This document shows, piece by piece, positions 62,065 to 64,000 of a stretch of DNA of 64,000 bases; position 1 is the first letter of the stretch; each line of letters starts with the position of its first letter. The notes under the pieces were generated by a model. That model was not told where the DNA came from. It worked only from the letters and a program-made list of their open reading frames with translations, and did no database searches. The stretch comes from Bacteroidaceae bacterium (GTDB taxonomy: Bacteria > Bacteroidota > Bacteroidia > Bacteroidales > Bacteroidaceae): contig JAFTNW010000020.1 in assembly GCA_017451695.1 (NCBI GenBank), positions 54,720 through 118,719 of the forward strand. Direction: 5' to 3'. The position numbers and the translations under genes are program-made.

Positions 62065-64000
62065 ATGAAACACTATTACATTAAAAGCATGCTCACAGCC
62101 CTGCTATTGCTGTGCTGCACAATTGTAAGTGCCCAAGACTTTGAGGTGGGTGGTTTTTATTACGACATCACCAATGCAACAGCAAAAACAGTGATGGTTT
62201 ACGGTGATAATGATAAATCTGGCAATGTGGTAATCCCCGATAAAGTAACCTATGGCGGAACCACTTACAAGGTAACAAGCATTGCCGAGGCTGCGTTCGC
62301 TGGTTGCGAAGAAATCACAAGCGTAACAATCCCCAATAGTGTAACAAGCATAGGCGAGTTTGCGTTCAATTTGTGCACCGGTCTCACAAGCATTACAATC
62401 CCGGGTAGCGTAACAAGCATAGGTGAGTTTGCGTTCAATCAATGCATCAGCCTCACAGCTGTACACATAAGCGACCTTGCAGCGTGGTGCAAGATAAATT
62501 TTAGTGGTCAAGCTTCCAACCCTTTATCTCATGCCCATAACCTATATTTAGTAGGAGCAAAAGTTACCAACCTTGTTATTCCAAGTGGTATTACAGATAT
62601 AAAGAAATATGCGTTCGAAGGTTGCAGTGGCCTCACAAGCGTAACAATTCCGGGTAGCGTAACAAGTATAGGACGTGGTGCGTTCTCTGGTTGCAACAGC
62701 CTCACAGCGGTGCATATTAGCGACCTTGCAGCGTGGTACAAGATAAATTTTAGTGATGTAGATTCCAACCCCTTATCTCATGCCCATAACCTATATTTGA
62801 ATGGAGAAAAGGTTACCAACCTTGTTATTCCCAATGGCGTAACCGGCATTAGCTCTTATGCGTTCTATGGTTGCAGCGGCCTCACAAGCGTAACAATTCC
62901 CAATAGCGTAACAAGCATTGGAACTGAGGCGTTCTATGAATGCAACGGCCTCACAGCGGTGCATATTAGCGACCTTGCGGCGTGGTGCAAGGTCGAAGCT
63001 TACGACCCCTTTTCTTATGGCCATAACCTATATTTGAATGGGGAAAAGGTTACCGACCTTGTTATCCCCTATGGCGTAACCCGCATTGGCTTTGGTGCGT
63101 TCGATAATTGCCGCGGCCTCACACGTGTTACCATTCCTAGTAGCGTAACCAGCATTGGCTCTTATGCGTTCTCTGGTTGCAGCGGCCTCACAGGCGTTAC
63201 CATTCCCAATAGCGTAACCAGCATTGGACAATGTGCGTTCTCTGGTTGCGGCAGCCTAAGAATCGTTGCTATTGGTAGAAGCGTAACAAGCATAGGCGAG
63301 CGTGCGTTCGAAGGTTGCAGCGGCCTAAAAACCGTTTATAACTGCTCATCATTGAACATAGTCAAAGGTCTTTACGATAACGGTTATGTAGCCTACTATG
63401 CCAACGAGGTTCTCGCCGGATTTATAGTCGAGGATTTTTTGTTCAGAAGAATTTCCGGTGTTAGTACCTTGGTAAATTACTTTGGTGCCGAGACAAATAT
63501 AAATCTCCCTTACTATGGCGAGGACTATGTGATAGGTTCCTATGTATTTGAGAACAACACTACAATCAGCAGTGTTACAATCCCGGGTAGAGTAACAAGC
63601 ATTGGCTCTGGTGCGTTCGCTCGTTGCAGCGGCCTCACAAGCGTAACCATCGGTAATAGCGTAACAAGCATAGGAAACATTGCGTTCAATGGTTGCACCA
63701 ACCTCACAAGCGTAACCATCGGTAATAGCGTAACAAGTATAGGAAGCAGTGCGTTCAATGGTTGCAGCGGCCTCACTAGTGTTACTATCCCTAACAGCGT
63801 AACAAGCATAGACTCTGATGCGTTCAATAATTGCACCGGCCTCACTGCGGTGCATATTAGCGACCTTGCAGCGTGGTGCAGAATAGATTTCAGTAATTAT
63901 TATTCCAACCCTTTATCTCATGCCCATAACCTATATTTGAATGGGGAAAAAGTTACCGACCTTGTTATTCCAAGTGCTATTACAGATATAAAGCAATATG
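62065..64000 (+). CDS. Secreted BspA-family leucine-rich repeat protein, partial
   Basis: Open from the ATG at 62065 to the window end (645 residues seen, no stop). The start MKHYYIKSMLTALLLLCC is a signal peptide ending near VSAQ. The mature part opens with FEVGGFYYDITNATAKTVMVYG, the usual BspA entry, followed by 23-residue repeats (LTSVTIPNSVTSIGEFAFNGC) with a conserved GC near each end. A longer insert containing HISDLAAW and NPLSHAHNLYLNGEKVT recurs. BspA proteins are surface or secreted and bind host or bacterial partners. The same repeat class is in the neighbouring kinase. The C-terminal sorting signal is outside the window. Confidence 0.9.
   Translation, partial: MKHYYIKSMLTALLLLCCTIVSAQDFEVGGFYYDITNATAKTVMVYGDNDKSGNVVIPDKVTYGGTTYKVTSIAEAAFAGCEEITSVTIPNSVTSIGEFAFNLCTGLTSITIPGSVTSIGEFAFNQCISLTAVHISDLAAWCKINFSGQASNPLSHAHNLYLVGAKVTNLVIPSGITDIKKYAFEGCSGLTSVTIPGSVTSIGRGAFSGCNSLTAVHISDLAAWYKINFSDVDSNPLSHAHNLYLNGEKVTNLVIPNGVTGISSYAFYGCSGLTSVTIPNSVTSIGTEAFYECNGLTAVHISDLAAWCKVEAYDPFSYGHNLYLNGEKVTDLVIPYGVTRIGFGAFDNCRGLTRVTIPSSVTSIGSYAFSGCSGLTGVTIPNSVTSIGQCAFSGCGSLRIVAIGRSVTSIGERAFEGCSGLKTVYNCSSLNIVKGLYDNGYVAYYANEVLAGFIVEDFLFRRISGVSTLVNYFGAETNINLPYYGEDYVIGSYVFENNTTISSVTIPGRVTSIGSGAFARCSGLTSVTIGNSVTSIGNIAFNGCTNLTSVTIGNSVTSIGSSAFNGCSGLTSVTIPNSVTSIDSDAFNNCTGLTAVHISDLAAWCRIDFSNYYSNPLSHAHNLYLNGEKVTDLVIPSAITDIKQY
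62452..63198 (+). repeat. 249-bp supra-repeats in the BspA gene
   Basis: The block that opens CTCACAGC and encodes LTAVHISDLAAW starts at 62452, 62701 and 62950, exactly 249 bp (83 residues) apart. Another copy begins at 63841. Within the blocks DNA identity is high, including silent positions, which points to recent duplication or gene conversion. Such tandem units can change copy number by recombination. Confidence 0.75.

Noticed and set aside
62104..63855. Several repetitive minus-strand open frames
   Set aside because: They are the reverse reading of the BspA LRR repeats; their periodicity comes from the plus-strand gene, which has a signal peptide and correct repeat motifs.
62452..64000. 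CRISPR-like regular spacing
   Set aside because: The repeat is coding, in frame, of 249 and 69 bp period, without short unique spacers or cas genes.
1..64000. Prophage, integrative element, tRNA or rRNA genes
   Set aside because: No integrase, transposase, mobilisation, phage structural gene, or tRNA/rRNA signature was recognised anywhere; the S24 regulator alone is not enough.

Overview
The window reads as chromosomal DNA of a Bacteroidales bacterium (Bacteroides/Prevotella/Muribaculaceae type). The reasons are promoter boxes of the form TAnnTTTG, weak Shine-Dalgarno sites, lineage-typical families (DUF4290, DUF4294, BspA-type leucine-rich repeats, a MurA with Asp in place of the catalytic Cys) and the usual core genes. 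Coding density is high. I saw no tRNA, rRNA, CRISPR array, transposase or prophage. The species cannot be named from sequence alone.

Layout. 1-1496 (minus): start of the division/cell-wall cluster, mraZ-rsmH-ftsL-like, with a probable MraZ operator upstream. 1837-6636 (minus): exported C1 peptidase and mfd. 6897-9755 (plus): thioesterase, small membrane protein, CoA-transferase, SpoU methyltransferase. 9762-13439: DUF4294 protein, LOG-family protein, PfkB kinase, an ECF sigma factor and an S24-type regulator. 13572-18234: RND efflux pair whose lipoprotein adaptor is very His-rich. 18239-26384: a two-component system facing a TolC-HlyD-ABC-FtsX export operon; their shared 374-bp upstream region holds two copies of a 22-bp operator-like repeat and a large nested hairpin element. 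26439-34085: lipoprotein, nadK, then pdxJ-exbB-exbD-tonB-DJ1-ispD-recG. 34277-35629: ndk and a LysM/M23 peptidase. 35762-45033 (minus): a tight nine-gene run tsaB-DUF4290-murA-rimM-M23like-dxr-rseP-serpin-alkaline phosphatase. 45337-48001: yicC-gmk-nadD-MORN protein. 48230-49894: a GH109-like protein behind a consensus promoter. 50196-56141: aromatic amino acid cluster aroF-tyrA-aroB-aroA-pheA, then aroQ. 56239-59276: nnrDE and a CotH-type protein. 59362-64000: a translationally coupled pair (DNA-binding-like protein, then a kinase-TM-LRR fusion), divergent from a long secreted BspA LRR gene that runs off the window.

The strongest candidate for an undescribed system is the last region. A membrane Ser/Thr-kinase-like protein carries BspA-type LRRs predicted to lie outside the cytoplasm, the reverse order of plant receptor-like kinases. 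It is coupled to a Bacteroidetes-type regulator and shares a short intergenic region, with a 10-bp-phased direct repeat, with a secreted protein built of the same LRR class. A second candidate is the regulatory region at 19992-20365: it pairs a response regulator that has lost its AAA+ core with two 22-bp repeats set back from two divergent promoters and a 131-nt nested hairpin ending in a T-tract.
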